Shown here piece by piece: positions 1-12,760 of a stretch of DNA of 64,000 nucleotides (its first letter is position 1; each line of letters starts with the position of its first letter). The notes beneath the pieces are model-generated. The model saw nothing but the letters and a program-made list of their open reading frames with translations. It was not told where the DNA came from and did not search any database. This stretch comes from Solea solea (Eukaryota > Chordata > Actinopteri > Pleuronectiformes > Soleidae): positions 26,579,482-26,643,481 of the forward strand of contig NC_081142.1 in the NCBI RefSeq assembly GCF_958295425.1, given 5' to 3'. Both the position numbers and the translations under genes were made by a program.

Positions 1-232
1 CCTGGTACCTGCTGTTTTTCTTCTTCTCCTACATCAGTGATAGAACCTGGTACCTGCTGTTTTTCTTCTTCTCCATCAGAGATAGAACCTGGTACCTGCT
101 GTTTTTCTTCTTCTCCTACATCAGTGATAGAACCTGGTACCTGCTGTTTTTCTTCTTCTCCATCAGTGATAGAACCTGGTACCTGCTGTTTTTCTTCTTC
201 TCCATCAGAGATAGAACATGGTACCTGCTGTT
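1..232. repeat. Minisatellite, 42/45-bp units
   Basis: About five units sharing ATAGAACCTGGTACCTGCTG followed by a T/C-rich stretch, alternating CTACATCAGTG and CATCAGAG ends. The array may extend left of the window. Because units are a multiple of three, a short open frame (IEPGTCCFSSSPS repeats) results; I do not regard it as coding. Confidence 0.9.
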
Positions 233-1505
233 TTTTTAGTTCCTGCTCTGACGAGGTTCAGCTGAGCTGATACTAACGTGATGTCATCAGACTTCCAGCC
301 TCTGATTGGTCAGAGAGTGTCGTCACTGAAGTGTCATGAGCGCAATGTCAAAGCCAACAATGTCCACCTGTAGATCAAAGTTAAAAAGACTTAAAACTCC
401 TGAAAACATACAAAGCAAATGTGTAAAATGTTGATATTTAACAGTGGCGTCTGGTTAGAGACAGCACTGCTGAAAAGCGGCCATCGTGACCACTGAAGGA
501 CTGAACCATTCTTTCAACAAATCTTTTTAATGATTCACTTTCACCCAAAACAACTGCTTTCCAAGTCACTAGTTTGTGTCGCGTAGAAAACCACGTCACA
601 GCAGTTTCACACTGCCATGCTGTGATGACTCTGCCTGCCGGAAACCTAAAGGGTTTTGGTTAGTTTGGTGAGTGATGTGGCAGAGTCATGGTCTGCCTCC
701 TCCTCCTCTTCCTCCTCCTGCAGCAGCAACAGTGACTCTGTGCTCTGGCATTTCTTTGATGAGTGCAGGATAAAGGTCGCTGTGGTTCTTTTCCACTCTT
801 TCAGCACGGTGCTGCCTTACACACATGTTTTGTCTTCCTCTCGCCCCGCGGTGACTCTTGTAACACAGTATTTTGTTCACACAGATTGAGAACAGATAGC
901 TTGCTGGTGTTTTTCTTTACGTGAGAGCTGTTAAAGCTGCTGGAGCTGTCTGTGAGTCAAAGGTCAGAGTTCACAAGTCTGAGGGAGGAAGGATTTTGTG
1001 GATGTTTTTTATTATATCTATATACATCTGCTCCTATTATGGATATCATCATATGATGAAGTATCTGTGATGACCTTTAAGGCTACTGTGTTGATAATCA
1101 TCACATCTATTGTAATTATATCTAAAAAAAGTCACTTAGTAACACTTTATTACACTTTTTTCTGAACTAAAATGTCGGAAAAAATTCAGCAAATTTGTTT
1201 GGGGACCCAAATAAATATCCTGCCACCCATCTGTGGGTCCTGTCCCCTTACTTTGGGAACCATTGGATTATGAAATCAATTGCAAATTGTCAGTTTGGAC
1301 AATATATGTATACTATGTCTATATATACCTCTTGTTTAACTTTAAGCCATATTTTTTGTCTTATAGCAGAGTTTGACCACATTTATAGTCGATGCGATTG
1401 TAACACACATAATTATCCTTAGGTTTTATATATGTTGAATATTTAAATCCAAAATCTGAGAGCAGATCTTGTCTCATGTCATTATATATAGACATATATT
1501 ATGTA

Positions 1506-2398
1506 GATATAAAGTTGTCATGATACCAAAATGAGTAACCACGATACTACACCATGTAGAGTATCACGGTTCTGGGTATAATCGCAATACTGCAGCCTTT
1601 TTTTATTATTATTATTTTTATGAACTGCAGTGTATTATGTTTATACTTTAACATCCTTTAACTCTTCATTTCTCAGCCTGTACACGGAGCATATAGCCTA
1701 GTATTAGCCAATGAGAAAATAAACCGGTCATAACAACCTGGTATTCGACATATAAATCTGGGTGACGACACTGCAGGTGTTTTATGAGGTTGGATGTATA
1801 GGAGCCTCCTTTGGCTCCTATAGCTTGGTGGCAGTGCCTGCACAGTGGACGGCCATCGTCTGTTTAAAGCCAAAATAGTTCCAAATGTGACTTTTGGAGT
1901 TTGGTTTTTTGAGCAAAGTTAGTGGTGGCACTGGCGCCGACGCCGCTCGGGCCCGGTGCTTCTGCCATGGTGAGTGTGTTGTCTCGTGTTTGTGAGTGTA
2001 AGCTGTGCGCGCGTCTGGGCGAGACAGAACTTTAGCTTGTTGTTTGTTTTGAGGCAGAGCTGTCTTCATGGAGTACGTGCTTGCCGGTGGAAACACACAA
2101 ACAGCCAATCAGCTAACAGACAGGCAGACTGAGCGTGCGGAAACAGCCTATCATATCGCCGGACGTCACCAGTAACAGGCAAACAGCCAATCATTCAGCA
2201 GCTGTGTAGTTCGGTTGCAGTAGTTGCCGTGTGGGTTAGTTTACAAGGGCGTAGCATGCAGTGAGAAGGCTATGTAGCGGAAACTGGCACCGCTAGTATA
2301 GTAATCCACGGTAGTACCGTCATGGTAGAATTTCTAGTATAGTAGGAACCGTTATGATTTGGCACCGCGGGGTACCGTGGGGATCATGCAACTCTATA
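1506..2398 (-). mobile_element. hAT/ZBED-type transposon remnant with BED zinc-finger
   Basis: The minus strand around 1900-1720 encodes KSHIWNYFGFK, then after a one-base shift TDDGRPLCRHCHQAIGAKGG, SYTSNLIKHLQ and CRHPDLYVEY. This is the aromatic start and the C-x2-C ... H/C-rich pattern of a BED finger, as in hAT transposases and ZBED proteins. No catalytic domain follows. The outer ends at about 1506 and 2398 resemble each other in inverted orientation (ATAAAGTTGTCATGAT / ATAGAGTTGCATGAT), so borders are approximate. Confidence 0.6.
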
Positions 2399-4294
2399 TA
2401 GATATATAATCATATATGGCCCAGCTGTGAGTCAAACAGTGGTAAATTGTGTGTTTATGGACGTGTTTATTGCTCACTTCCATCACAGGGCCTCTTCATG
2501 GGTCTGCTGTGTTAATATTTAATGCTGTTGTACATTAGCTGCAGTCTGGAGTCTAAGTAACGTTTAAAGCTCTTCTGTGTACGATAACAGCGATGTGAGA
2601 CGAGCTCCCTGTCTGTGTTTGTGTGTGTTTACGCTGTTCTTCACTCAGCTCTGTGGGGATTTAATCAGGTTATTGTCTCGTCTTTGTTAATGAGCAGCTT
2701 ATACAAGGATGATTTTCCTTTTTTTTTCTTATTTTACAATAACTTCAGCAGCCTCTCCCTCCCTCCTGTTGTTATTATCCTCAAAGTTTTTATTTTATTT
2801 TACAGTTATTTTCTCAATTTACAATCATCATAATAATAATAATAATAATAATAATAATAGTAATAATACAACCAGTAAGCCCCTTTTCCACCTATGGTCT
2901 CTCCTCTCCTCTCGTGGGCGGAGTCATCACTGCACACCTGCATGAAACTGCGGTGACTTGGTTTCACACACACACACACACACGGAGTGACAGTGACTTG
3001 TAAAGACTTGTTTTCAGTGTAACTGAATCATTAGAATCAGTTTATTAAAACCATTAGTTCAGTTGTTCCTCCACAGACTCTGACTCAGTCACTGGACTGA
3101 AACACAGCAGCAGTGTCTGCTCTGTTAATACTGGCATTTTACTCATTTCCCTGGTAATTGTTGTTTTTGGGACTGTGAAGTCTTTTTAACTCATCTACAG
3201 TTCACCATTATTTGGCTTTGATTCTTGCGTTGAACGTCTCTTCCTGTGACAACACTCAATTATAAAGAAGATCAATTACAATTTTTCTGGGATTTCTCTG
3301 CTTCTAACATGTGAATAATTTCTGCTTTTTTGTCTCCATATAACAAAGAAATTACTAAAAGTTTTTTTAAACATTTTTTTTACTTTTTCTGACATTGATT
3401 GAAAACAATCGTGCGTTGCAGCGTTTGTCATGGTCACACACATTCATAAAACACACACATACACACACTTACAGAACAGCAGTCTTTTTGAGGTCTTTGG
3501 GCACACAACTGTGGACTAAAGCTCTAAAGTATGTTTTAAAAATAATAAGAAAAGAAGAATGTTGTTTATGACTTCCTCATGTCGACCATTCTCATTAACA
3601 TTCCTCCGCTCCGGCCTTGTCTGAGGTTGATGAGTCACGCTTGTCTCTCTTTGATGACATCACATTTTTTTTTTTTTTATTATTATTATTATTATCATTA
3701 TTATTGTTGTTGTTGTCATTTCCTACCAGCCACAGCTGGTTGACCTCTGCCCTGCGCGACACAACCCTGTCATTACGTCCTCACGCAGCAGCCCACACGC
3801 TGCCAAACTCATACTTGGTGTTTTTTGTGAAGGGCTTTGGTCGTTTGTTCCTGCTCAGTCGACACACATGCTTTTCTCCCGCTGCCTCCTCTCTGTTTCC
3901 CACGGAGGTTGACACGGAGGTCGCGACCTTTTCCACTTAGTGCATGAGCCACCTGTAATTTTCTGTTTGGGGAGTATTTACTCTCATCTTTGTACAGATC
4001 CAGACTGGAGTCTGTTAAAGGTCTAATCACATTAGAGTTTATGAGTGGAGCTGTGTGTAGTTGGTGTCAGTGTCACATTGAATGTGGAACTATGTTTTTA
4101 GGCCTGGAATATTAAAGACAACAAACTACTGGCTATAAGAAATCTGTGGAATTATATTTGTATTCAAACTGCAAATAAAACACCCTTTTTTTTGCTCTGG
4201 CTCTATCACTTGTTCTTTGTGCTGATTTTTTTTTTTTGCTATTCTGACCATGGGTGGGTCATAAGAAGCTGTCTGCTGATTGGTTACTGAGAGT

Positions 4295-4395
4295 GACAGC
4301 CCTGTGGACTTTGGTGTGGGAGAGTGAGCGGTTTTAGAAACTTGAGTTTCCAGTCACAAAAGAGTCTTTAACAGTGAGATAAAGACGCATACACG
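4295..4395. mobile_element. Foldback element, right end only
   Basis: GGACTTTGGTGTGGGAGAGT then AACAGTGAGATAAAGACGCA; the left half is absent. The THAP remnant starts a few bases later. Confidence 0.75.
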
Positions 4396-4404
4396 TTGTG
4401 AAAG

Positions 4405-5392
4405 TATTATGCAAAATCTACTTTTTAATCATTTTAATACTTATATTTGGGACTCTGGAGGCCCTACCAGTCACCAAAGTGTGGAAAAAGAATACTCAGT
4501 CATGTTTTCGTGGTCCCCCTTAGTCTAAGTATAGGCGATTAAAACACGCGATGTTGAATTCCCTGCGCACTGTGACGACATATTACGCATTTCACCGTGA
4601 ATGTTGCCACCCCACCAGTAAGTTTACCTCGAGAGCTCCACCTTAGCTCCACCTTGTCCCTATAAAATGCGAGAGTGCAGGCGAGGGAGGAAGAGCGGTA
4701 TTATGTCAACGCGGAGGGACAAGTGTGCTGTTCGTGGCTGCACAGTGGAGCACAGTGTTTTACACAAACTTCCAGCCTCAGAGGATTTGCATGTCCAGTG
4801 GATACATTTTATATCTGAAGCTAATGTGCCGGATAAAGTCAGCAAACGTGTGTTCGCACCACTTCACATCAGACTGCGGCCAGCGGTCGCTGTATTTAGT
4901 CAGCGACCGTATTTCACCGACGTACAAACACACACATTTTTAAGAAAAGGTCAAATAGAGCTCATAACTGACCATTCTGACACGTCCTAATTAAAAATAT
5001 TTGTTCAGTACGTCCTCCATGACCGGAGCACAGACTCAGTCTGATACAGTCACATACAGCGGCAGTTTATGCAGCGATCAGCGGTGGTGATCAGCGGTGC
5101 TGTCCCTAAGTTTTTAACTGATTTACAGTTCGGCAGTGTTCGGCTTGATCCTTGTGTCGGAAGTCTATTCCTGTGACGGCACTCTCGCTGTTTTCCGCAC
5201 ACGCAGCCATGTTGATATTGTCAGAGAACTAGTGGAGGGAGGGGGAGAGGAATGGAGCGGAGGGAACAGGAGCTGAGTGAGTGAGCGCAGTAAAAAGGAC
5301 AAATCAGAAAGCACGTCACAGACATGTTCATTAGGACACCAGGGAACTATTTTAACTTGGAGAAATGGGGTATAATATGTCCCCTTTAAGAG
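4405..5392 (+). mobile_element. THAP-domain transposon remnant
   Basis: After a TATAAAA box (4661) a frame starting near 4702 reads MSTRRDKCAVRGCTVEHSVL, HKLPASEDLHVQWIHFISEA; after a frameshift near 4835-4850 a second frame supplies NVCSHHFTSDC. Together these give the C-x4-C ... W ... C-x2-H layout of a THAP zinc finger. The region ends with GGGGTATAATATGTCCCCTT, a sequence typical of repeat ends in fish. Borders are approximate and no transposase core is visible. Confidence 0.5.
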
Positions 5393-5794
5393 TCAGTTGT
5401 TTCCTTGTGTCTTAGCTCTCAGGGTTAGGTCTGGTTTGTTCTCTGATTCTTTTTTTAACAACATCCACATTTTTAAACTTCTATAAAATGCAAACATTCC
5501 AAATCCCCCAAATGACGTGTTTTTATTTAAAATGAGGCAGAAACAAAGTGAGTAAATTGCAGTCATTAGTGGTGACATGATCGCACAACATTTAATTTCC
5601 AGCTCCTCTGGTCTCAGAGCAGCTTCAGACAAACACCTTTTTACACTTCTCACATTCCTCACTGTATGTATAAACACACAGCTTGTGGTCTGTTGTTGCT
5701 TTGGGAAAATGACGGGTTTATGTCATTCCCAGGGAGAAATGGGAAAAGAGTAAAAGACTTGAGTCACGCGATGAAGGTGCTGCCTGTTTTTCTT

Positions 5795-5830
<36 letters not shown>

Positions 5831-5914
5831 TGCATAGCTATCTTTTTGAGACCCAGTGTGATTTTTTTTTTTTAACCTCTGGAGTGAGGACCTACAAATT
5901 AGTGACACACGGTT

Positions 5915-6175
5915 TTGTAAAGCACTCACTCTCCCACACCAAAGTCCAGAGAGAAAATCACAGCAGCTGCTGGTCCTCTGCTGCCTCGTGTGGTCACTGT
6001 GTCACTGAGGTCAATCTGAACGTTGTATTTCAAACACTGAAGTGACAAAATTAGACATTTGAACTTAGTGATGGAGGCAGCAGTGGATCAACAACTGCTG
6101 AAAATCACTGATTTTCAGCAGTTGACTTTAGTGTGGGAAAGTGAGTGCTTTACAAACATCAGTTTCCTTGTGTAT
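5915..6175. mobile_element. Foldback element (CACTCACTCTCCCACACCAA family), near complete
   Basis: The family consists of long inverted ends. Left: AGTCTATGATATCTG..., TTTATCTCACTGTTA, then CACTCACTCTCCCACACCAA and GTCCACAGAGAAAATCAGTG. The right end is the mirror image. The middle includes CTCTGCTGCCTCGTGTGGTC and ACATTTGAACTTAGTGATGG and often a (CA)n. This copy has both inner ends and an unbroken middle; the right inner end is altered (TTAGTGTGGGAAAGTGAGTG). Confidence 0.85.
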
Positions 6176-7194
6176 AAATGAGATTAAGTGTCAAACAAAT
6201 TCTTCATATAGCGTAGACTTTAAAGCTGCAGTATGTAACTTTCATGTATTGTTCTGTTTTTGTTTTTCGTGGAGAGAACCAATGTAAGGTTGTTAGTTTG
6301 CTGAGGGAGCATTTGTGTATACTGCAGCAGAGCAGAGAAGCGTTTATCCCGTCAAACTGCTGAATGACTGGATTTTATTTCTCAGTGGAATTCACTTCTG
6401 AAACACTTTCCAAACTTCACTGGCTTAATGTTGCTGTCGTCTAGACATGAAACAAATCACTTCTTGTGTGCAGGAAGGAGCTGACATCGAATATCTTTGA
6501 ATCATACAGACATTTATTTGTATTTAAGCGTACATTTTGGCTACACATCATCTTCCGTCCTGGACAGAGATGTCCCTGCAGATTAACTGCACCTCAGGGT
6601 CTCAAAGACAACAGGAATCTCTTCAGCACATGGAGGAGAAACAGTAAATCTATACACGGCTTACAAATCAAATCAGCTCCAGAACAACCTCAGCGCGAGG
6701 CAGAGGGCGTGCCTCAGGAGAAGCTGTTAATAGTTGTGATGTCAGAGGTCAACCAACTGAAAACGAGACTCCCCACATATCATGATTCTGTCTCAGGGAC
6801 GGGAACTGAACACTTAACATGTCTGCATTCAGACCAATCACAGCAGAGGTCAGAGGTCAAACTGCTCTTTGCAGGAGGAGGAGGAGAAGGCAAATGTTGT
6901 CAAGCAGCTGTCAAAACAGTTAAAATAATAAATTCCACTCATATCACCCATAAAACAATTTGGTGTTGATACATGACATCAGAGGGGGGAGGGGTCACTG
7001 ACATCAAAAGGAGTCGCCCGAGTTTTGACACTTTTAAAAAGGAGTAATTATTAAATGAATCGACCACTTATTTTTGTTTTTCAGAAACTTTATGAACGCT
7101 GCTTAGTCAGTAAAGGTTGATTAAAAACGACCTCTGTCATGTTTTTAATATGTATATTTATACTGTCAAATGAAACCAGTGCATTTCAGGGCAG

Positions 7195-7532
7195 ACTAGA
7201 GCTGCAACTAACGATTATTTTCATAATCGATTAATCTGTCGATTATTTTTTCGATGAATCGTTTGGTCCATTAAATATCAGAAAATCTTAACAAATGTTG
7301 ATCAGTGTTTGTCAAACCTGGAAACGATGATGATCTCAAATGTCAAAATGATGAACTTTTAATGATTTCTTTGTTATCAGAGCAAAGAAATGAAGAAAAT
7401 ATTCACATTTAAGAAGCTGAAACAATCAGAAATCTTGTTTTAATCATAAAAAAAGCTTCAAAACGATTAATCGATTGTCAAAATAGTTGTCGATTCATAG
7501 TTCAATCGATTAATCATTTTAGCTCTAGGGCA
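7195..7532 (+). repeat. Interspersed element, GCTGCAACTAACGATTATTT family
   Basis: Begins AGAGCTGCAACTAACGATTA and ends ATCGATTAATCATTTTAGCT, the two ends being imperfect inverted repeats rich in ATCGATTAAT. The interior contains AGAAAATATTCACATTTAAG, shared with copies near 8830, 17030, 39350 and 56290. It looks like a non-autonomous DNA element; class not determined. Confidence 0.7.
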
Positions 7533-7844
7533 GACAGCATTAGATTAGCAGATTAGACACACCATCATTTCATGGATTGTTTACATATTAGAGGTCGACT
7601 GATGCAGGTTTTTCTTTGCCTGATGCCAACTGTTTTATTTTGGTCCATATATTTTCTTTTTCTCCTCCATCTGATATGATATAACATTTTAATGGTAACA
7701 AATAATGCAAATGTTTTTTACTTGGTCTGTAACACTAATGCACTGAAACCCTGTGTGTGGAGCCAAACCCTGAGTGGAGTGGCTCCACAATATGGTGGAG
7801 CCACTACACTCCACCATATTGTGCTTGTTTATTGGCCCAACTGA

Positions 7845-8890
7845 TTACAGCTGCAACTTGCAGTTATTTTCATAATTGATTCATCTGTTGGTTAGTTTCT
7901 CCTAGGGGTGTGTGATATTGATGAAAATCAATATCCCAATATTTTTTGGGATTTTGCCAATAACGATAATTGGTGATATTATGCAATCCTCAAATGTGTT
8001 TGTAAAAGCATGGAAGTCCTGTTGCACCAGCTTCCCTTGTTAATATTATATTAGATGTTAATGATAATATTGTCAAAAACAACTTATTTATTTACTTAAA
8101 CTTACTTTATTAAATATTGCACAATGAGCAACAAAAACTATCATGAAAGCATTTTAAACTAATGTAAACAATACTCATCATATTTGAAGTACAGGGCATT
8201 AACATGAGAATGTGAACACACGTGTGTGAGTGTGTTTTCTTGTCGTGCGTTACCTGGCCGCTCGTGGTCGACCACTGACTGCCCAAGCTTTTCATATTCT
8301 GTGCACTGGTTCATTCACAGATGGTGAAACTAATTTGTTGTCGAGTCTTTGACGGCAACAGCTTTACCACATAGTTTACAGTGACGTCTTTTGAGTGAAG
8401 CCAAACCACCTCCACGCGAGTGAGGAGGATCCACGTTTAGCTATTAAATAACAACGTAGATTCTGAGGCTGGTAGAGATTGTGTTTGTTCACTCGTGTTT
8501 AACTTCAGTCATACGTGCAGCTACGTTAGCTTGTTGTTGTGAAGTGTGGACACGGCATGTGTTCTCAATCCGCCGCAGTCGGTCCTACTAGACTTGATCA
8601 TGCAGTGAATGTGTGGCCTCTCAAAAAGGCGAGGCTAACTGTTTGGTTCTTGCAAAATGATTTCGACATACTTGATATTGTGATTTCACACATCGTTAAA
8701 ACAACAATTAAGATACTATCGTAGACGATATATATCGCACACCCCTAGTTTCTCCCTTAATCGATAAATTGATGATTTTCTCAAATGTCTTATTTTTTAA
8801 CCAGTTTTAAGGATTTCTTTATTTCATGAAGCAGAGAAAGCAGAAAATATTCACATTTAAGAAGCCGAAAAAGCAGAAAACTTGTTTTAA
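7845..8890 (+). repeat. Second copy of the GCTGCAAC family, split by a hAT element
   Basis: The left part is 7845-7902 (CAGCTGCAACTTGCAGTTAT), the right part 8756-8890 (CTTAATCGATAAATTGATGA to AGCAGAAAACTTGTTTTAAG). Removing the element 7903-8747 and one target duplication rejoins a typical copy. Confidence 0.7.
7903..8747 (-). mobile_element. hAT-type transposon with 8-bp target duplication and decayed BED finger
   Basis: Ends TAGGGGTGTGTGATAT and, inverted, TAGGGGTGTGCGATAT. Flanked on both sides by GTTTCTCC (7895-7902 and 8748-8755), an exact 8-bp duplication as made by hAT transposases. The minus strand near 8440-8300 encodes WFGFTQK, then after a shift CKLCGKAVAVKDSTTN, a stop, and FHHL, a degenerate BED zinc finger. 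Remaining transposase is absent. Confidence 0.85.
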
Positions 8891-9394
8891 GCGGCTATTT
8901 AATTCTAATATTAAAGCATAGCTCTTTTTGTTTTTAGATCAGCAGAAAGAATCTGTGTCAGTGATTAGAAAAACCACACATGATGTTTTTATATTTAAAG
9001 GAACAGCAGAGTCTGGACCACACACAGGTGTGGTAGCACTGCGTCACAGACAGGCAGGAGGTGACAGATGGACATATGGACAGAGGAGGCGGAGCCTGGA
9101 GGTGTGGGCTTTTGGCAAACGTGGTGGTATTTCTGGTCGTTGGACCACCCAGAGTTTGAATAATAAACAAATGTTAACACAAAGCCTTTTACACTGTACG
9201 GTGAACTGTAACGTGTTCACTACTTTACACACACACACCCACACACACACACAGAGGTGGAGAATGCCTTGATGTAAAGATACGAAACAAGGCTTTGAAA
9301 CAAGATAGGATTCCTGCAGCGGAGTCTGACCTGAGGCATTCAAACGCTGAGGCGTGTCCCGACACGACCGTGAGCATCAGCACCACAACTCACA

Positions 9395-9433
<39 letters not shown>

Positions 9434-11166
9434 TTATCTCACTTACCTTACAACATCTAACATGTTATAGACAGAAATGAAACACAGATGTGTGCAGATA
9501 AGTTCTGCATGTAGTGATTATCGTAATAAAAGTTAATCTCTCAATCATTTTCGTGTTTAGTCTCTAATGTCTGTGAAAGGTTGGAGCTGCAGGGATGCTG
9601 GGTGCTAAACTGCTTCCTACCGAAACTTTTTTTTATTATAATGTGAATTTATTTACCAGACAACCCATGGCCAAGAGGATTGGAGTTGGGCTTGTGACTT
9701 ATCAAGGGTTTCCTGCTCAGATCCAAGGACGGGTCAGGGACGGGTCAGAGACGCTGAAGACCATCTACCATTTACATCTGCACTTGAGATAAACAATGAT
9801 CATACAACACATCATTAGGAACAAGAATAGAAACATGTACCACAACATAAAATTTATTAAATGAAAGAAAGACAGAGAAGACTGAGCTAAACCTGATTGT
9901 GAGCTCATTCTTTAGTAATGCATACAGGTAAACTCCATATAACAAATAATTAAAACTGAATAGAATGACGTGACTGAATAGAAAAACAGATTAAGGTTTG
10001 GGATGTAACAGCAGCTACAGCAGCTACAGCAACAGCAGCAGCTATAGCAGTAATGGCAGCTACGGGAGTAACGGCAGTAACAGCAGCAGCTACAGCAGTA
10101 ACAGCAGCAGCAGCAGTTTGAGTCTCTTGCTTCTCCGTGGTGTTATTTCCATGTTGATTGTGTTACTCAGAGGCTAATTAGCTCAACGTCCTGATGAGTT
10201 TTAGAAGCACCAGCCTCTGTGTGGCCTTTCTGCTCAGTGTGTGATGGTTTCACTGTGAGCCCAGTAAACAGAATTATCTGCTTGTCAAATGTCTGTAGGC
10301 TTAAGGACTGGGGAACGGTGAGGGCCCAAACTCAACTCCTTGTGTTTCCCTCCTGACAGAGAAGCTCTGGATCTCTGGTGACGTTTAGGAGTTCAAAGTT
10401 AATATGCTGCAACTAGCCATTATTTTTTATAACAGCTTAATCTGTCAAGTACTTTCTGGATTTTATCGTTTACCAAAGCTGGAGATGGTGATGATGAGAA
10501 TGGCACAACTTAATTTCTGATATTATTTACCAGTCATTTCAAACTTCTCTGGGAAAGTTCACAGCTCAGCGTTACCTGTGAGTCCAGTCGAGGCTGGAAT
10601 GGACAGACACACTTTCTTCTTCTTTTCCTTGAGAAAGTGTTTGTATCATGGTCACTCGCCATCACTGTGTCAATTTCCTGGCTGAGTTTGTCCTGTATGT
10701 ACTGTATGTTCCTCTGACCTCCAACACTGGACCACTGAGTGACAGCTGCAGTAGACAGGCTCACGAGGTCTCTGACGCTCTTTTCTCGTAGGTTTCAGAA
10801 AAAAGTTCAGTGGTCAATTAAAAAAAAGCCGCAGTTCTTTCAAAATAAAATGTCACAAAAACATTTTTAAAAATCACCCTCTTTAACCTGCCAAGTCTCC
10901 ATGTCTGGAGCAGATTTTATTCTATGTTAGTGCCTTTTATGTCATATTTAGACTTGCCAGACTGCCAGACAGCTGTGCTGGCAGTGTGGGAATGGATGGG
11001 AAAGTGTCTCAAATACTGGTATATAAATGTTTGCTCGGTGCTGGGCTAATTTAAAGGCTGTAAAAGCTCACATCACTTGATTTATCAATAAAATTCCCGC
11101 CTCCGTTGCTTTAAACACAGATGAGTCATCATTTGTAGTTAAATATTGGTGTTTGTGTAGACTGCA

Positions 11167-11200
11167 GCAGAGCAGAGCAGAGCAGAGCAGAGCAGAGCAG
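11167..11200 (+). repeat. (AGAGC)n microsatellite
   Basis: About seven AGAGC/GCAGA units. A lone motif ACTGCAGCAGAGCAGAG also occurs at 6320. Confidence 0.9.
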
Positions 11201-11523
11201 GTGGCTGCCCCTGAATGAACGAGGAGAAACAAAAGAGCTGCAGACACTGCACGCTTTCACCAGCACACTGGAGACTAATGTGAGCCAACGCTTAGTATTC
11301 AGCTCATATTGACTTCACTGCTCAATGGATACTGTGACATTAGTGAGCTAATCCCTCTGTAGCTTAGATACAGACTGACTTCCTCTGGGCATCACCTCTC
11401 CTTACTGATAATCCACAGTATTAAATAAACATGAACCCTGAATCTCTGAAAATGTTGTCCATTTTTCTGATTATTCCTAAAGTTTTACGTCTTATTTCAG
11501 TTCACTTCTCGTCTTTGGATCTT

Positions 11524-12760
11524 TTATAACATTGATGGCACTTTTCTGTTTCCCTCAGATAATAACAGATCTGTGTTTGCTGTGTTTGGATCCAGTTCCA
11601 TTTCCTGTGAATATCTGAGGAATTCAGCTCTGGTCTTTGGTTCTGGTTCTGTCAGTAAAACATCTACTTCAGTCACAGCCAGTGAGATGTCTGTCCATGT
11701 CTTGGTCAGGACGTCCTGCAGTTGACCTCTGACCTTTTCCACAGCCACTGTCACGTCCTCAAAGTCTCTCAGAGGATGGACGTTGATGGTGGACGAGTGT
11801 GGATGGACTGAGTGCTGACAGTGAGCAGTAGTTGAGGAGAAACTGATTGTGGTCGTGTCTGAGTGAGAACTGCTTCAGTTCAGCTTCTCTCTTCTTCAGC
11901 TCAGTGATCTCCTGCTGAAGCTTCTCCTCGGTGTCTCTGACTCGTCTCACCTCAGTTTCCTTTTTGGATCTCATCTGCTGCTTCACGCCAAAGCTTCTCC
12001 TCTGCAGGAGGCGCGTCATCTCAGTGAAGCTCTCATCTGTGTCCTTCACTGCTTTATCAGCAGAGAGAGATAGTCTTCCTCTCCTGTTGAAGCACCTTCA
12101 CGTCTCTGTCTCTGTCCTGAAGTCTCTGCTGGACTTCTTCTCGATTCAGATCCAGCTCTCTCTGCTTGTGCGTCCTCTCTGCTGGAGCTGAGACCGTGTC
12201 GAGGTCTTTATGTTCATCCACCGAGCAGAGATAACAGATGCACTGCTGATCAGTGCGGCAGAACATCTTCATCACCTTGTCATGAAGAGGGCAGATGTTC
12301 TCCTGGAGGTTCTTGGACGGCTCCACCAGCTTGTGTTTCTTAAATGCAGGTGATTGATGATTAGGCTGGAGATGTTCCTCACAGTAAGAGGCCAAACAAA
12401 CAAAACAGGACTTGAGAGCTTTCAGTTTCCTGACAGTGCAGACATCACAGTCCAAAGTCCACATCTTCAGCTCCAGCAGAGCAGTGATCAGCAGGAGCAG
12501 CGTGGAGTCCAGTCTTCTTCAGCTCCTCCACTAAATCTTCTAACATGGTGCTTTTCATCAGTTTAGGCCTTGTTGTGAAGATCTCTCTACACTGAGGGCA
12601 GCTGTAGATCCTCTTCTTCTCCTCTGTGTCCCAGTGGTCTTTAGTACAGTTCATACAGAAGCTGTGTCCACAGGTAAGAGTCACAGGATCCTTCAGAAAA
12701 TCCAAACAGATGGAACAAGAGAGGGTTTCTCTCTGCAGCTGAAATGTGAGCTCAGTGTGG
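11524..12760 (-). pseudogene. finTRIM-like pseudogene (RING, B-boxes, coiled coil; SPRY lost)
   Basis: Minus strand, continuous without introns. RING: CSICLDFLKDPVTLTCGHSF, CMNC, CPQC. B-box 1: CDVC...CFVCLASYC. B-box 2: CPLHDKVMKMFC, CICYLCSVDEHK, where the usual final His is lost (EHKDLD). A coiled coil follows (EEKLQQEITELKKREAELKQ), then the PEPKTRAEFLRYS / LDPNTAN...LSEGNRK start of a PRY domain, then a stop. At least three frameshifts (near 12460, 12060 and 11790) and no in-frame ATG before the RING. The intronless reading through segments that are separate exons in typical finTRIM genes suggests a retrocopy. No B30.2 domain is found beyond 11524. Live finTRIMs are expanded immune-type E3 ligases of fish. 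Confidence 0.8.

Noticed and set aside
656..889. Ser-rich + strand frame of 77 residues
   Set aside because: Short, built on a TCCTCC run, no family match; also open on the other strand.
6466..6969. 167-residue + strand frame
   Set aside because: No family motif, no repeat, no splice partner recognised; composition looks like random intronic sequence. Could be an unknown exon, but nothing supports it.
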